Source: Pseudomonas paeninsulae
GTDB lineage: Bacteria > Pseudomonadota > Gammaproteobacteria > Pseudomonadales > Pseudomonadaceae
NCBI RefSeq assembly: GCF_035621475.1
Contig: NZ_CP141799.1
Coordinates: forward strand, 5,072,501-5,136,500
Reading direction: 5' to 3'
Length of the DNA: 64,000 bases
Made by a program: the position numbers and the translations under genes. Of the stretch, positions 40,989-50,793 are shown piece after piece. Below the pieces are notes generated by a model. It did no database searches. It was not told the origin of the DNA and was given only the letters and a program-made list of their open reading frames with translations. Every line of letters begins with the position of its first letter. The stretch's first letter is position 1.

Positions 40989-41852
40989 ATGATCCACAGC
41001 ATGACCGCCTTCGCCCGCGCCGAGCAGGCCGGGACCAATGGCACCCTGACCTGGGAGCTGCGCTCGGTCAACCACCGCTACCTGGAGCCGCACCTGCGCC
41101 TGCCGGACGCCTTCCGCGACCTCGAAGGCGCAGTGCGCGAAGCGCTGCGCAACGGCCTGTCGCGCGGCAAAGTCGAATGCACCCTGCGCGTCGCCGAAGA
41201 CAGCGCCGGCAAGCCACTGCAAGTGGACCGCGAGCGCGCCGCCCAACTGGTCGCCGCCGCAGAAAGCGTCGCCAGCCTGATCAAGCATCCGGCGCCACTC
41301 AACCCACTGGAAATCTTGAGCTGGCCCGGGGTGTTGGTCGCCGATGCCGCTGACCCACAAGCACTCAACAAAGCCGCCCTGAGCCTGTTCAAGCAAGCAT
41401 TGGACGAGCTAAAGCAAAGCCGCTCGCGCGAAGGTAGCGAACTGGCCAAGCTGCTTAACGAGCGCCTGGACAGCATAGACGGCGAAGTTGCCGCCCTGCG
41501 CGAGCTGGTGCCGCAGATGCTTGCCCTGCAACGCCAGAAAATCCTCGACCGCAGCGCCGAGCTACAGGCCGAACTTGACCCGCAGCGCCTGGAGCAGGAG
41601 CTGGTGATCCTCGCGCAGAAAAGCGATGTCGCCGAAGAGCTGGATCGCCTGAGCACCCACGTCAGCGAAGTGCGCCGCGTACTCAAGACCGGCGGCGCAG
41701 CCGGCCGGCGCCTGGACTTCCTGATGCAGGAACTCAACCGAGAAGCCAACACCCTCGGTTCCAAGGCCTTCGACACCCGCAGCACCCAGGCGGCGGTCAA
41801 CCTCAAGGTGCTGATCGAGCAGATGCGCGAACAAGTGCAGAACATCGAATAA
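40989..41852 (+). CDS. yicC: YicC family endoribonuclease
   Basis: A 287-residue protein matching YicC length. The N-terminal YicC domain (MIHSMTAFARAE...LRSVNHRYLE) and the C-terminal DUF1732 segment (SDVAEELDRLSTHVSEVRRV, KAFDTRSTQAAVNLKV) are complete. YicC-type proteins have recently been shown to be RNA endonucleases. A start further left is discarded because MIHSMTAF is the family N-terminus. gmk follows 178 bp downstream. Confidence 0.94.
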   Translation: MIHSMTAFARAEQAGTNGTLTWELRSVNHRYLEPHLRLPDAFRDLEGAVREALRNGLSRGKVECTLRVAEDSAGKPLQVDRERAAQLVAAAESVASLIKHPAPLNPLEILSWPGVLVADAADPQALNKAALSLFKQALDELKQSRSREGSELAKLLNERLDSIDGEVAALRELVPQMLALQRQKILDRSAELQAELDPQRLEQELVILAQKSDVAEELDRLSTHVSEVRRVLKTGGAAGRRLDFLMQELNREANTLGSKAFDTRSTQAAVNLKVLIEQMREQVQNIE

Positions 41853-41991
41853 ATACTGCTGCGCCAGGCTATGCCGCGTTGAAATGAAGCAACGCGGAGT
41901 AACAGCCAAAGGCTGGCCCGCAAGGATGTGGGAAATGCCGCTACTCGCAGGAAATGGGTCCGGCCCCAGCCGGCGCCCGCTACGTGCTTAA

Positions 41992-42651
<660 letters not shown>

Positions 42652-42844
42652 CGGCAGCAGCACCCTGTAAGCTTCGCGCCACAAACAGAGCGGCCTCGAG
42701 CAGAGGCTCCGCACATACTGCTTATGACTTAAGCTTATAGTTGGTGAAAACAAAGCTTCCATTAATACTGGTTGTTTTTTAAACTACTCAGTCCGCTCGC
42801 CCATCTGGGCTCAGCCTTATTTTGCATATGCTACGAGGAAGACC

Positions 42845-43108
42845 ATGGCTCGCGTTACTGTCGAAGATTGCCTGGATCACGTTGAGAACCGTTTTGAACT
42901 GGTCATGCTCGCCACCAAGCGTTCGCGCCAACTCGCCACCGGCGGCAAAGAGCCGAAACTCGCGTGGGAAAATGACAAGCCAACCGTGGTCGCTCTGCGT
43001 GAAATCGCCGCCGGCCTGATGAGCTACGACGTCATCGCCCAAGACGAAATCATCGAAGAAGAGCCACTGTTCGCTGCCTTCGAGGATGAGGCTAACGAGC
43101 CTCTGTAA
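42845..43108 (+). CDS. rpoZ: RNA polymerase omega subunit
   Basis: An 87-residue subunit that stabilises beta-prime and forms part of the ppGpp site. [20 protein letters not shown] and the TKRSRQL motif are characteristic. GAGGA precedes the ATG. spoT lies 60 bp downstream, linking a ppGpp target with the ppGpp enzyme. Confidence 0.98.
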   Translation: MARVTVEDCLDHVENRFELVMLATKRSRQLATGGKEPKLAWENDKPTVVALREIAAGLMSYDVIAQDEIIEEEPLFAAFEDEANEPL

Positions 43109-43168
43109 GCCTATGCCTGGACGAAGTCGTGGGGCGCGGAGTCATAAGAATCGGCAAGGAGATCATCC

Positions 43169-45277
43169 ATGCCGAGCATAGACGCCTTCGCCGATCGACT
43201 TTCGAGCTACCTGGATAACGACCAGGTCAATCTGGTTCGGCGCGCCTATTTCTACGCCGAACAAGCCCACGACGGCCAACGCCGTCGCAGCGGTGAAGCC
43301 TACGTCACCCATCCGCTGGCGGTGGCGAATATCCTTGCCGACATGCACATGGACCATCAGAGCCTGATGGCGGCGATGCTACATGACGTGATCGAAGACA
43401 CCGGAATCGCCAAGGAAGCGCTGAACACCCAGTTCGGCGAGACCGTGGCCGAACTGGTCGACGGGGTCAGCAAACTGACCCAGATGAACTTCGAGACCAA
43501 GGCCGAGGCGCAGGCCGAGAACTTCCAGAAGATGGCCATGGCCATGGCCCGCGATATTCGCGTGATCCTGGTCAAGCTGGCCGACCGCCTGCACAACATG
43601 CGCACCCTGGAAGTGCTGTCCGGCGAGAAGCGCCGCCGCATCGCCAAGGAAACCCTGGAAATCTACGCTCCGATTGCCAACCGGCTGGGCATGCACAGCA
43701 TGCGCATAGAGTTTGAAGACCTGGGCTTCAAAGCCATGCACCCGATGCGCTCCGAGCGTATCCGCGCTGCAGTGCGCCGCGCTCGTGGCAATCGCAAGGA
43801 AATCGTCAACAAGATCGAAGAGTCGCTGACCCATTGCCTGACCCGCGAAGGTCTGGAAGGCGAAGTGCTCGGTCGCGAAAAGCACATTTACGGCATCTAC
43901 CAGAAGATGCGCGGCAAGCGTAAGGCGTTCAACGAGATCATGGACGTCTATGCCTTCCGCATCGTGGTCGACAAGGTCGACACCTGCTACCGGGTGCTCG
44001 GCGCCGTGCACAATCTGTATAAGCCACTGCCCGGGCGTTTCAAAGACTACATCGCCATACCCAAGGCCAACGGCTACCAGTCGCTGCACACCACGCTGTT
44101 CGGCATGCACGGCGTGCCCATCGAGATCCAGATCCGCACCCGCGAGATGGAAGAGATGGCCAACAACGGCATCGCCGCGCACTGGTTGTACAAGTCCAAC
44201 GAAGTAGACCAGCCCAAGGGCACCCACGCACGAGCCCGCCAGTGGGTCAAGGGCGTGCTGGAAATGCAGCAGCGCGCCGGCAACTCGCTGGAATTCATCG
44301 AGAGCGTGAAGATCGACCTGTTCCCGGACGAGGTCTACGTGTTCACGCCAAAAGGCCGGATCATGGAGCTGCCCAAGGGCTCGACCGCGGTCGACTTTGC
44401 CTATGCGGTACACACCGACGTCGGCAATACCTGCATCGCCTGCCGCATCAATCGTCGTCTGGCCCCCCTGTCCCAAGCCCTGGAAAGCGGCTCGACCGTG
44501 GAAATCGTCAGCGCCCCGGGGGCACGACCGAACCCGGCCTGGCTCAATTTCGTGGTCACCGGCAAGGCGCGCACGCATATTCGCCACGCCCTCAAGCTGC
44601 AGCGCCGCTCCGAGTCGATCAGCCTCGGCGAACGTCTACTCAACAAGGTCCTGGCCGGCTTCCACAGCCATATGGACAAGCTGGCCCCCGAGCGCGTGCA
44701 AGCGGTGCTGGGCGAATACCACCAGGAGGTGATCGAGGACCTGCTGGAAGACATCGGCCTGGGCAACCGCATGGCCTATGTGGTGGCGCGCCGTCTGCTG
44801 GCCAGTGACAGCGAGCAACTGTCGAGCACCGAAGGCCCGCTGGCGATTCGCGGCACCGAAGGCCTGGTACTGAGCTATGCAAAATGCTGCACACCGATTC
44901 CCGGCGACCCGATCGTCGGCCACCTTTCCGCCGGCAAGGGCATGGTGGTGCACCTGGACAGCTGCAGGAACATCAGCGAGATCCGCCACAACCCGGAGAA
45001 GTGCATCCAGCTCTCCTGGGCCAAGGATGTGGTCGGCGAATTCAATGTCGAACTGCGCATCGAACTGGAACACCAGCGCGGCCTGATCGCCCTGCTGGCC
45101 GGCAGCGTCAACGCCGCCGATGGCAATATCGAGAAGATCAGCATGGACGAGCGCGACGGCCGCATCAGCGTCGTGCAACTGGTGGTCAGCGTGCATGACC
45201 GCGTGCACCTGGCCCGGGTGATCCGCAAGCTGCGCGCGCTCAATGGCGTGATGCGCATCACCCGTGCGCGCGGCTGA
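43169..45277 (+). CDS. spoT: Bifunctional (p)ppGpp synthetase/hydrolase SpoT
   Basis: A 702-residue Rel/Spo protein. The hydrolase HD domain (about 25-150; HDVIEDTG) is intact, followed by the synthetase domain (about 200-340; GREKHIYGIYQKM, DVYAFRIVVD), a TGS domain (about 385-450; FTPKGRIMELPKGST), a helical/zinc-finger region including KCCTPIPGDP, and a C-terminal ACT domain (about 625-702). An intact HD motif identifies SpoT rather than RelA. AAGGAG precedes the start. Confidence 0.97.
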   Translation: MPSIDAFADRLSSYLDNDQVNLVRRAYFYAEQAHDGQRRRSGEAYVTHPLAVANILADMHMDHQSLMAAMLHDVIEDTGIAKEALNTQFGETVAELVDGVSKLTQMNFETKAEAQAENFQKMAMAMARDIRVILVKLADRLHNMRTLEVLSGEKRRRIAKETLEIYAPIANRLGMHSMRIEFEDLGFKAMHPMRSERIRAAVRRARGNRKEIVNKIEESLTHCLTREGLEGEVLGREKHIYGIYQKMRGKRKAFNEIMDVYAFRIVVDKVDTCYRVLGAVHNLYKPLPGRFKDYIAIPKANGYQSLHTTLFGMHGVPIEIQIRTREMEEMANNGIAAHWLYKSNEVDQPKGTHARARQWVKGVLEMQQRAGNSLEFIESVKIDLFPDEVYVFTPKGRIMELPKGSTAVDFAYAVHTDVGNTCIACRINRRLAPLSQALESGSTVEIVSAPGARPNPAWLNFVVTGKARTHIRHALKLQRRSESISLGERLLNKVLAGFHSHMDKLAPERVQAVLGEYHQEVIEDLLEDIGLGNRMAYVVARRLLASDSEQLSSTEGPLAIRGTEGLVLSYAKCCTPIPGDPIVGHLSAGKGMVVHLDSCRNISEIRHNPEKCIQLSWAKDVVGEFNVELRIELEHQRGLIALLAGSVNAADGNIEKISMDERDGRISVVQLVVSVHDRVHLARVIRKLRALNGVMRITRARG

Positions 45278-45301
45278 CCGCATGCCCACCAATCCACTCA
45301 T

Positions 45302-45378
45302 GTAGGCTGGGCCCCGATCCGGCGCATGCATTCACATCCCTGGTGGGCTAACGCGGATCGCCGCCCGGCCCACCCTAC
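45302..45378. repeat. Palindromic dispersed repeat, copy C (complete)
   Basis: Ends GTAGGCTGGGCC and GGCCCACCCTAC are inverted with one mismatch, making a 77-bp imperfect palindrome. The right half GGTGGGCTAACGCGGATCGC... is shared with copies near 24.3 kb and 36.7 kb. It lies between spoT and ridA. Confidence 0.7.
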
Positions 45379-45404
45379 TAACCCCGACCAATCAGGAGAC
45401 CCTC

Positions 45405-45785
45405 ATGAGCAAGAGCGTTATTACCAGCGACAAAGCCCCGGCAGCCATCGGCACCTATTCCCAGGCGATCAAGGCCGGCAACACCGTCTACATGTCCGGG
45501 CAGATCCCGCTGGATCCGCAGACCATGGAACTAGTCGAAGGCTTCGAAGCACAGACCGTGCAGGTCTTCGAAAACCTCAAGTCCGTCATGGAAGCCGCTG
45601 GCGGCTCGTTCAAGGACGTGGTCAAGCTGAACATCTTCCTCACCGACCTATCGCACTTCGCTACCGTCAACGAAGTCATGGGCCGTTACTTTCAGCAGCC
45701 ATACCCGGCCCGGGCCGCTATCGGCGTAGCCGCGCTACCGAAGGGCGCCCAAGTGGAAATGGACGCAATCCTGGTACTCGAGTAA
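45405..45785 (+). CDS. ridA: RidA family enamine/imine deaminase
   Basis: A 126-residue RidA of the archetypal subfamily: motif [14 protein letters not shown], active-site Arg in [21 protein letters not shown] near residue 104 and the [12 protein letters not shown] segment. It hydrolyses 2-aminoacrylate from PLP enzymes. AGGAG precedes the ATG. It follows spoT after a repeat unit, as in many Pseudomonas. Confidence 0.95.
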   Translation: MSKSVITSDKAPAAIGTYSQAIKAGNTVYMSGQIPLDPQTMELVEGFEAQTVQVFENLKSVMEAAGGSFKDVVKLNIFLTDLSHFATVNEVMGRYFQQPYPARAAIGVAALPKGAQVEMDAILVLE

Positions 45786-45792
45786 GTCCTCC

Positions 45793-45813
45793 GGCGGGGC
45801 GCCGCGCCCCGCC
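45793..45813 (+). terminator. GC-rich hairpin after ridA
   Basis: GGCGGGGCG / CGCCCCGCC with a 3-base loop, 7 bp beyond the ridA stop and 25 bp before the lipoprotein ATG. It has no T run, so it may be a partial terminator or just a stable leader structure. Confidence 0.4.
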
Positions 45814-45838
45814 ACCCTTCTCGCCCAAGGAATGGCTC

Positions 45839-46579
45839 ATGCACCCCCTGCTCGCGGTATTACTCGGCGCCTCGCTGCTCGGCGGCTGCGCTGGCAAGCC
45901 AGTCGACCCCAGCGGCACCTGGATCAACCAGGCGGCGATCGATGCCGCTATCGAACACGGCAAGCTGCGCGAAGCACTGCTCGCCTATGGCCCCAACCTG
46001 GAATGGCGGATCCAGCCGCAGCGCCGGCTCGCCACCTACAGCAACGGTTTCGAGCAGGGCGAAGGCCAATTACGCGACGAAGACGACAACCGCTGGCGGG
46101 TCGATTTCTACGCCGACTATCACGAATCGCTCAGCCTCAGCGGCGGCGAACTGCTGCAGGCCACCAGCGACACCTGGCCGGAGCAACGCTTTACCCGTCC
46201 GACAACCCCCGCAGCCGTGGATGCGCCGCTGGGCAGAAGCTTCGAACAAGCCCTCTACAGCGCCTACCTGGGCGGCCACTGGACGATCAGGCAAGGTCTG
46301 GGTAACGGTGGTTTGGTGCTGTTCCAGCCTGACGGCCGCGTCGAAGGCCTGCCCGGTGCCGAGCGCTATGCCCTGTGCCTGGCCGGCGACTGCGCCGCGA
46401 TGAGCGGCGAATTCGACAGCATCTGGCTGCAACTCGGCGAACAGGGCCGGACCTGGCTGTTCGAGCGCGACGACCAGTACCTGAGCATCTTCGAGGCACT
46501 CAACCGCGCGCAGAGCGATGAAATGCCCGATTACCATAAGGGCGAACTGCGCTGGCAGCTTGAGCACATGACCCGGTAG
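45839..46579 (+). CDS. Putative outer-membrane lipoprotein of unknown function
   Basis: A 246-residue protein with a type II signal: MHPLLAVLLGASLLGGCAGK, the lipobox LGGC placing the lipidated Cys at residue 17. The mature part has two similar stretches (SGTWINQAAIDAAIEHG near 23-40 and GHWTIRQGLGNGGLVLFQPDG near 146-167), hinting at a duplicated beta domain, plus a CLAGDC pair. I do not recognise a named family. ATG 45839 has AAGGA upstream; longer forms overlap ridA in another frame. It lies between ridA and a convergent NAD-dependent epimerase gene. Confidence 0.75.
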   Translation: MHPLLAVLLGASLLGGCAGKPVDPSGTWINQAAIDAAIEHGKLREALLAYGPNLEWRIQPQRRLATYSNGFEQGEGQLRDEDDNRWRVDFYADYHESLSLSGGELLQATSDTWPEQRFTRPTTPAAVDAPLGRSFEQALYSAYLGGHWTIRQGLGNGGLVLFQPDGRVEGLPGAERYALCLAGDCAAMSGEFDSIWLQLGEQGRTWLFERDDQYLSIFEALNRAQSDEMPDYHKGELRWQLEHMTR

Positions 46580-46724
46580 CGTCCATGCCCCTGTGCAAAG
46601 GCTGTGACAGCGTAGATGGGGATGGCGCTTTACCCAGATGTCGTAACCCTGAGGCAACCTGGAAAAATGCGCCGCCTGCGTTCTCCAGACTGCATTTACA
46701 GCTATCTGAGAAAATACGCCAGCC

Positions 46725-47582
46725 TCAATGCCCCGCCAGTACCGCCGCGTAGCCCTCACGGTAGCTCGGGTACTCTGGCGCCCAACCCAGGGCTCGGGCG
46801 CGTGCGTTGCTGCAGCGCTTGCTGCCGGCGCGGCGCACGCTGGATTGCTCGGACCAGTGACTGACGCCCAACTGGCCGCGCAGCCAGGCTACCACCTCGT
46901 GTAGCGGTGCCGGCTCATCGTCGACGCCGAGATAGCAGTCATCCAGCGCCACGCCACGAGCATCGGCTTGCAGCAGGAATGCCAACAAGCCGGCGGCATC
47001 GTCGACCTGAATGCGGTTGCCATACAGCGGCGGCTCGCTCGTCACCTTGTAGCCCTGGCGCACCTGGCTGAGCAGCCACTCCCGGCCCGGTCCGTAGATC
47101 CCGCTCAGGCGCACCACGCTGGCGGCAATGCCGCTGGCCAATGCCAACTGCTCCGCCTCACGCATCACCCGCCCGGAAAAGCCCGTAGCCTCGGCCGGCG
47201 AGCTCTCGTCGAGCCACTCGCCACCCTGCTGGCCATAGACACTGCTGCTGGAGACGAACAGCAAGCGCTTAGGCCTTTGCCCATGCTGCGCCGACCAGTC
47301 GAGCACCCGGCGCAAGCCGTCGACATAGGCCGCTCGATAACCGGCCTCGTCACGCTCGGTCGCCGCCGCGCAGTACACCAGGTAATCCAGCCCACCCGCC
47401 GGCCAGGCCGGCGGACAGACATCGGCCCGCAGATCCCCGGCAACCGGCAATATCTGCGTGGGAAACTGCTCGACTGCACGCCGCAGGCCATGCACCCGCC
47501 AGCCCGCCGCGGCCAGACGCAGCCCGAGACGGGTACCGACATCGCCGCAACCGGCAATCAACAGACTCGCGCACGTCGACAT
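46725..47582 (-). CDS. NAD(P)-dependent epimerase/reductase-like protein (SDR)
   Basis: A 285-residue extended SDR. The N-terminal motif IAGCGDVGTRLG is a GxxGxxG-like cofactor site. SSSSVYGQQGG contains the YG of the active site, though the classical YxxxK lysine is replaced or displaced. This YeeZ-type group usually lacks clear sugar-epimerase residues. GGAG lies before ATG 47582. It is divergent from oxyR with 104 bp between. The substrate is unknown. Confidence 0.8.
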   Translation of the reverse strand: MSTCASLLIAGCGDVGTRLGLRLAAAGWRVHGLRRAVEQFPTQILPVAGDLRADVCPPAWPAGGLDYLVYCAAATERDEAGYRAAYVDGLRRVLDWSAQHGQRPKRLLFVSSSSVYGQQGGEWLDESSPAEATGFSGRVMREAEQLALASGIAASVVRLSGIYGPGREWLLSQVRQGYKVTSEPPLYGNRIQVDDAAGLLAFLLQADARGVALDDCYLGVDDEPAPLHEVVAWLRGQLGVSHWSEQSSVRRAGSKRCSNARARALGWAPEYPSYREGYAAVLAGH

Positions 47583-47686
47583 GAAAGGCTCCATCAATGA
47601 TTCAAATTCACTGGCAGGCAGTTTAGCCCGGTTGGTTGATTGCAATGCAAAGGCTATGCTTGGCAGCAACTTAATGGATAAACCCT

Positions 47687-48613
47687 ATGACCCTCACCGA
47701 ACTGCGCTACATCGTCACCCTGGCCCAGGAACAACACTTCGGTCGGGCCGCCGAGCGCTGCCATGTCAGTCAGCCAACCCTGTCGGTGGGGGTGAAGAAG
47801 CTCGAGGACGAACTCGGCGTGTTGATCTTCGAGCGCAGCAAGAGTGCGGTACGCCTGACCCCGGTCGGCGAAGGCATCGTCACCCAGGCGCAGAAGGTAC
47901 TGGAGCAGGCCCAGGGCATTCGCGAACTGGCCCAGGCCGGCAAGAATCAGCTGACCGCGCCACTGAAAATCGGCGCCATCTATACCGTCGGCCCCTACCT
48001 GTTCCCCCATCTGATTCCGCAGTTGCACCGGGTCGCGGCGCAGATGCCGCTGTATATCGAAGAGAACTTCACCCACGTGCTGCGCGACAAGCTGCGCACC
48101 GGCGAGCTGGACGCGATCATCATCGCCCTGCCGTTTCAGGAAGCCGACGTACTGACTCTGCCGCTCTACGACGAGCCGTTCTACGCCCTGCTGCCAGCCG
48201 GCCACCCTTGGGCGGCGATGAAGACCATCGACAGCAAACTGCTCAACGACAAGAGCCTGCTGCTGCTCGGCGAAGGCCACTGCTTCCGCGACCAGGTGCT
48301 GGAAGCCTGCCCGAGCTTGCGCAAGGGCGGCGAAGAACACGCCCAGCACACCACCGTGCAATCCAGCTCGCTGGAAACCATCCGCCACATGGTCGCCTCC
48401 GGCCTGGGCGTGTCGATCCTGCCGCTTTCGGCGGTGGACAGTCACCACTATGCGCCCGGGATCATCGAAGTGCGCCCGCTCAGCGCCCCGGCGCCGTTCC
48501 GCACCGTGGCCATCGCCTGGCGCGCCAGCTTCCCGCGGCCGAAAGCCATCGAAATCCTGGCCGACTCGATCCGCCTGTGCTCGGTGGCCCGCCCGCAAGC
48601 ACAAACCGCCTAA
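47687..48613 (+). CDS. oxyR: Hydrogen peroxide sensor regulator OxyR
   Basis: A 308-residue LysR protein. The N-terminal helix-turn-helix covers residues 1-60 (HFGRAAERCHVSQPTLSVGVKKLE). The redox pair is Cys199 in GEGHCFRDQ and Cys208 in LEACPS, exactly the OxyR positions. It activates catalase, alkyl hydroperoxide reductase and related genes. recG follows 11 bp downstream and is probably cotranscribed, a conserved Pseudomonas arrangement. Confidence 0.97.
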   Translation: MTLTELRYIVTLAQEQHFGRAAERCHVSQPTLSVGVKKLEDELGVLIFERSKSAVRLTPVGEGIVTQAQKVLEQAQGIRELAQAGKNQLTAPLKIGAIYTVGPYLFPHLIPQLHRVAAQMPLYIEENFTHVLRDKLRTGELDAIIIALPFQEADVLTLPLYDEPFYALLPAGHPWAAMKTIDSKLLNDKSLLLLGEGHCFRDQVLEACPSLRKGGEEHAQHTTVQSSSLETIRHMVASGLGVSILPLSAVDSHHYAPGIIEVRPLSAPAPFRTVAIAWRASFPRPKAIEILADSIRLCSVARPQAQTA

Positions 48614-48623
48614 GGCGCGCGCC

Positions 48624-50699
48624 ATGACCGAGCTCGCTGCGGTTTCCGTTACGGCACTGAAAGGCGTCGGCGCCGCCCTGGCCGAGAAGCTCGCCAAGGT
48701 CGGCCTGGAAACCCTGCAGGATGTGCTGTTCCATCTGCCGCTACGTTACCAGGATCGTACTCGCATCGTGCCGATCGGCGAGTTGCGGCCCGGCCAGGAC
48801 GCCGTGGTCGAGGGTACGGTCGCCGGCGCTGATGTGCTCATGGGCCGCCGCCGTAGCCTGCTGGTGCGCCTGCAGGACGGCAGCGGCACCCTCTCCCTGC
48901 GCTTCTACCACTTCAGCCAGGCGCAGAAGGAAGGGCTGAAGCGCGGCACCCAGGTGCGCTGCTATGGCGAAGTGCGTCCCGGCTCCTCAGGCCTGGAGAT
49001 CTACCACCCGGAATACCGCGCGCTCTCGGCCAGCGAGCCGATTGCCGTGGAGCAGACCCTGACGCCGATCTACCCGAGCACCGAAGGCCTGACCCAGCAG
49101 CGCCTGCGCAGCTTGAGCGAACAGGCCCTGGCCCGCCTCGGTCCGCAGAGCCTGCCGGACTGGCTGCCCCGCGAACTGGCCCGCGACTACCAGCTCAGCC
49201 CGCTGGATCAGGCGATTCGCTACCTGCACCGACCACCACCGGACGCCGACCAGGATGAACTCGCCGAGGGCCGCCACTGGGCGCAGCACCGCCTGGCCTT
49301 CGAGGAACTGCTGACCCATCAGTTGTCCCTGCAGCGCCTGCGCGAAAGCGTGCGCGCCCAGCAAGCACCGGCACTGCCGATCGCCAAGCGCTTGCCGCAG
49401 CAGTTCCTCGACAACCTGGGCTTTGCCCCCACCGGCGCACAACAACGGGTCGGCGCCGAGATCGCCTATGACTTGAGTCAGGACGAACCCATGCTGCGCC
49501 TGCTCCAGGGTGACGTGGGTGCCGGCAAGACCGTGGTCGCTGCCTTTGCCGCCTTGCAGGCGCTGGAGGCCGGCTATCAGGTCGCCCTGATGGCGCCCAC
49601 CGAAATTCTCGCCGAGCAGCACTTCCTCAATTTCAGCAAATGGCTGGCGCCGCTCGGCGTCGAAGTAGCCTGGCTGGCCGGCAAGCTCAAGGGCAAGGCC
49701 CGTGCCGCGGCGCTGGAGCAGACCGCCGGTAGCGCGTCCATGGTGGTCGGCACCCATGCGCTGTTTCAGGACGAAGTTAAATTCGCCCGCCTGGCCCTGG
49801 TGATCATCGATGAGCAGCACCGCTTCGGCGTGCAACAACGCCTGGCCCTGCGCCAGAAAGGCATCGGCGGGCGCCTGTGCCCGCATCAGCTGATCATGAC
49901 CGCCACGCCCATCCCGCGCACCCTGGCGATGAGCGCCTATGCCGACCTCGACACCTCGATCCTCGATGAGCTACCGCCAGGACGCACGCCGGTGAACACC
50001 CTGGTGATCGCCGACAGCCGCCGCCCGGAAGTGATTGAACGGGTACGTTCGGCCTGCAGCGAAGGTCGCCAGGCCTACTGGGTCTGCACCCTGATCGAGG
50101 AATCCGAGGAGCTGACCTGCCAGGCCGCCGAGACCACCTTCAGCGACCTCTCCGTCGCCCTCGGCGGGCTGCATGTCGGGTTGATTCACGGGCGCATGAA
50201 GCCCGCGGAAAAAGCGGCAGTGATGGATCAATTCAAGCAGGGCCGCCTGCAACTGCTGGTCGCCACCACAGTGATCGAAGTCGGCGTCGACGTCGCCAAC
50301 GCCAGCCTGATGATCATCGAGAACCCCGAGCGCCTGGGTCTGGCTCAACTGCACCAGTTGCGCGGGCGAGTCGGCCGCGGCAGTGCCGCTAGCCATTGCG
50401 TGCTGCTCTATCACCCGCCGCTGTCGCAATTAGGCCGGGAACGACTTGGCATCATGCGCGAGACCTGCGATGGTTTCGTCATCGCCGAAAAGGATCTGGA
50501 GCTGCGCGGTCCGGGGGAAATGCTCGGCACCCGGCAAACCGGTTTACTACAGTTCAAGGTCGCCGACCTGATGCGTGACGCTGACCTGCTGCCGGCCGTG
50601 CGCGATGCCGCGCAAGCCCTGCTGGAACATTGGCCACAGCATGTCAGCCCGCTACTCGAGCGCTGGCTGCGGCATGGCCAGCAATACGGACAAGTGTGA
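48624..50699 (+). CDS. recG: ATP-dependent DNA helicase RecG
   Basis: A 691-residue fork-remodelling helicase of normal length. The N-terminal wedge/OB domain spans about 60-155, helicase motif I GDVGAGKTVVA near 297, DEQH in IIDEQHRFG near 394, then TATPIPRTLAM, and motifs V and VI including QLRGRVGRG. It follows oxyR. The ATG giving MTELAAVSVTALKGVG matches the family start; the earlier frame-open start lies within oxyR. Confidence 0.97.
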   Translation: MTELAAVSVTALKGVGAALAEKLAKVGLETLQDVLFHLPLRYQDRTRIVPIGELRPGQDAVVEGTVAGADVLMGRRRSLLVRLQDGSGTLSLRFYHFSQAQKEGLKRGTQVRCYGEVRPGSSGLEIYHPEYRALSASEPIAVEQTLTPIYPSTEGLTQQRLRSLSEQALARLGPQSLPDWLPRELARDYQLSPLDQAIRYLHRPPPDADQDELAEGRHWAQHRLAFEELLTHQLSLQRLRESVRAQQAPALPIAKRLPQQFLDNLGFAPTGAQQRVGAEIAYDLSQDEPMLRLLQGDVGAGKTVVAAFAALQALEAGYQVALMAPTEILAEQHFLNFSKWLAPLGVEVAWLAGKLKGKARAAALEQTAGSASMVVGTHALFQDEVKFARLALVIIDEQHRFGVQQRLALRQKGIGGRLCPHQLIMTATPIPRTLAMSAYADLDTSILDELPPGRTPVNTLVIADSRRPEVIERVRSACSEGRQAYWVCTLIEESEELTCQAAETTFSDLSVALGGLHVGLIHGRMKPAEKAAVMDQFKQGRLQLLVATTVIEVGVDVANASLMIIENPERLGLAQLHQLRGRVGRGSAASHCVLLYHPPLSQLGRERLGIMRETCDGFVIAEKDLELRGPGEMLGTRQTGLLQFKVADLMRDADLLPAVRDAAQALLEHWPQHVSPLLERWLRHGQQYGQV

Positions 50700-50793
50700 T
50701 CCAGTTTGCCGGGTATCCGTCGCCTGAACCCTCGACCCACTGGTCTGCTATTTATACTTCGGGCATTTGCGCCCCCTCAAACCGGATTTCGTT

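Noticed and set aside
43505..43550. Short repetitive GAGGCGCAGGCC and ATGGCC runs in spoT
   Set aside because: Coding repeats from Glu/Ala and Met/Ala codons within a conserved domain, not a satellite or regulatory repeat.
45326..45838. Upstream extension of the lipoprotein frame through ridA
   Set aside because: It overlaps the whole ridA gene in another frame. The lipobox signal peptide and AAGGA site set the start at 45839.
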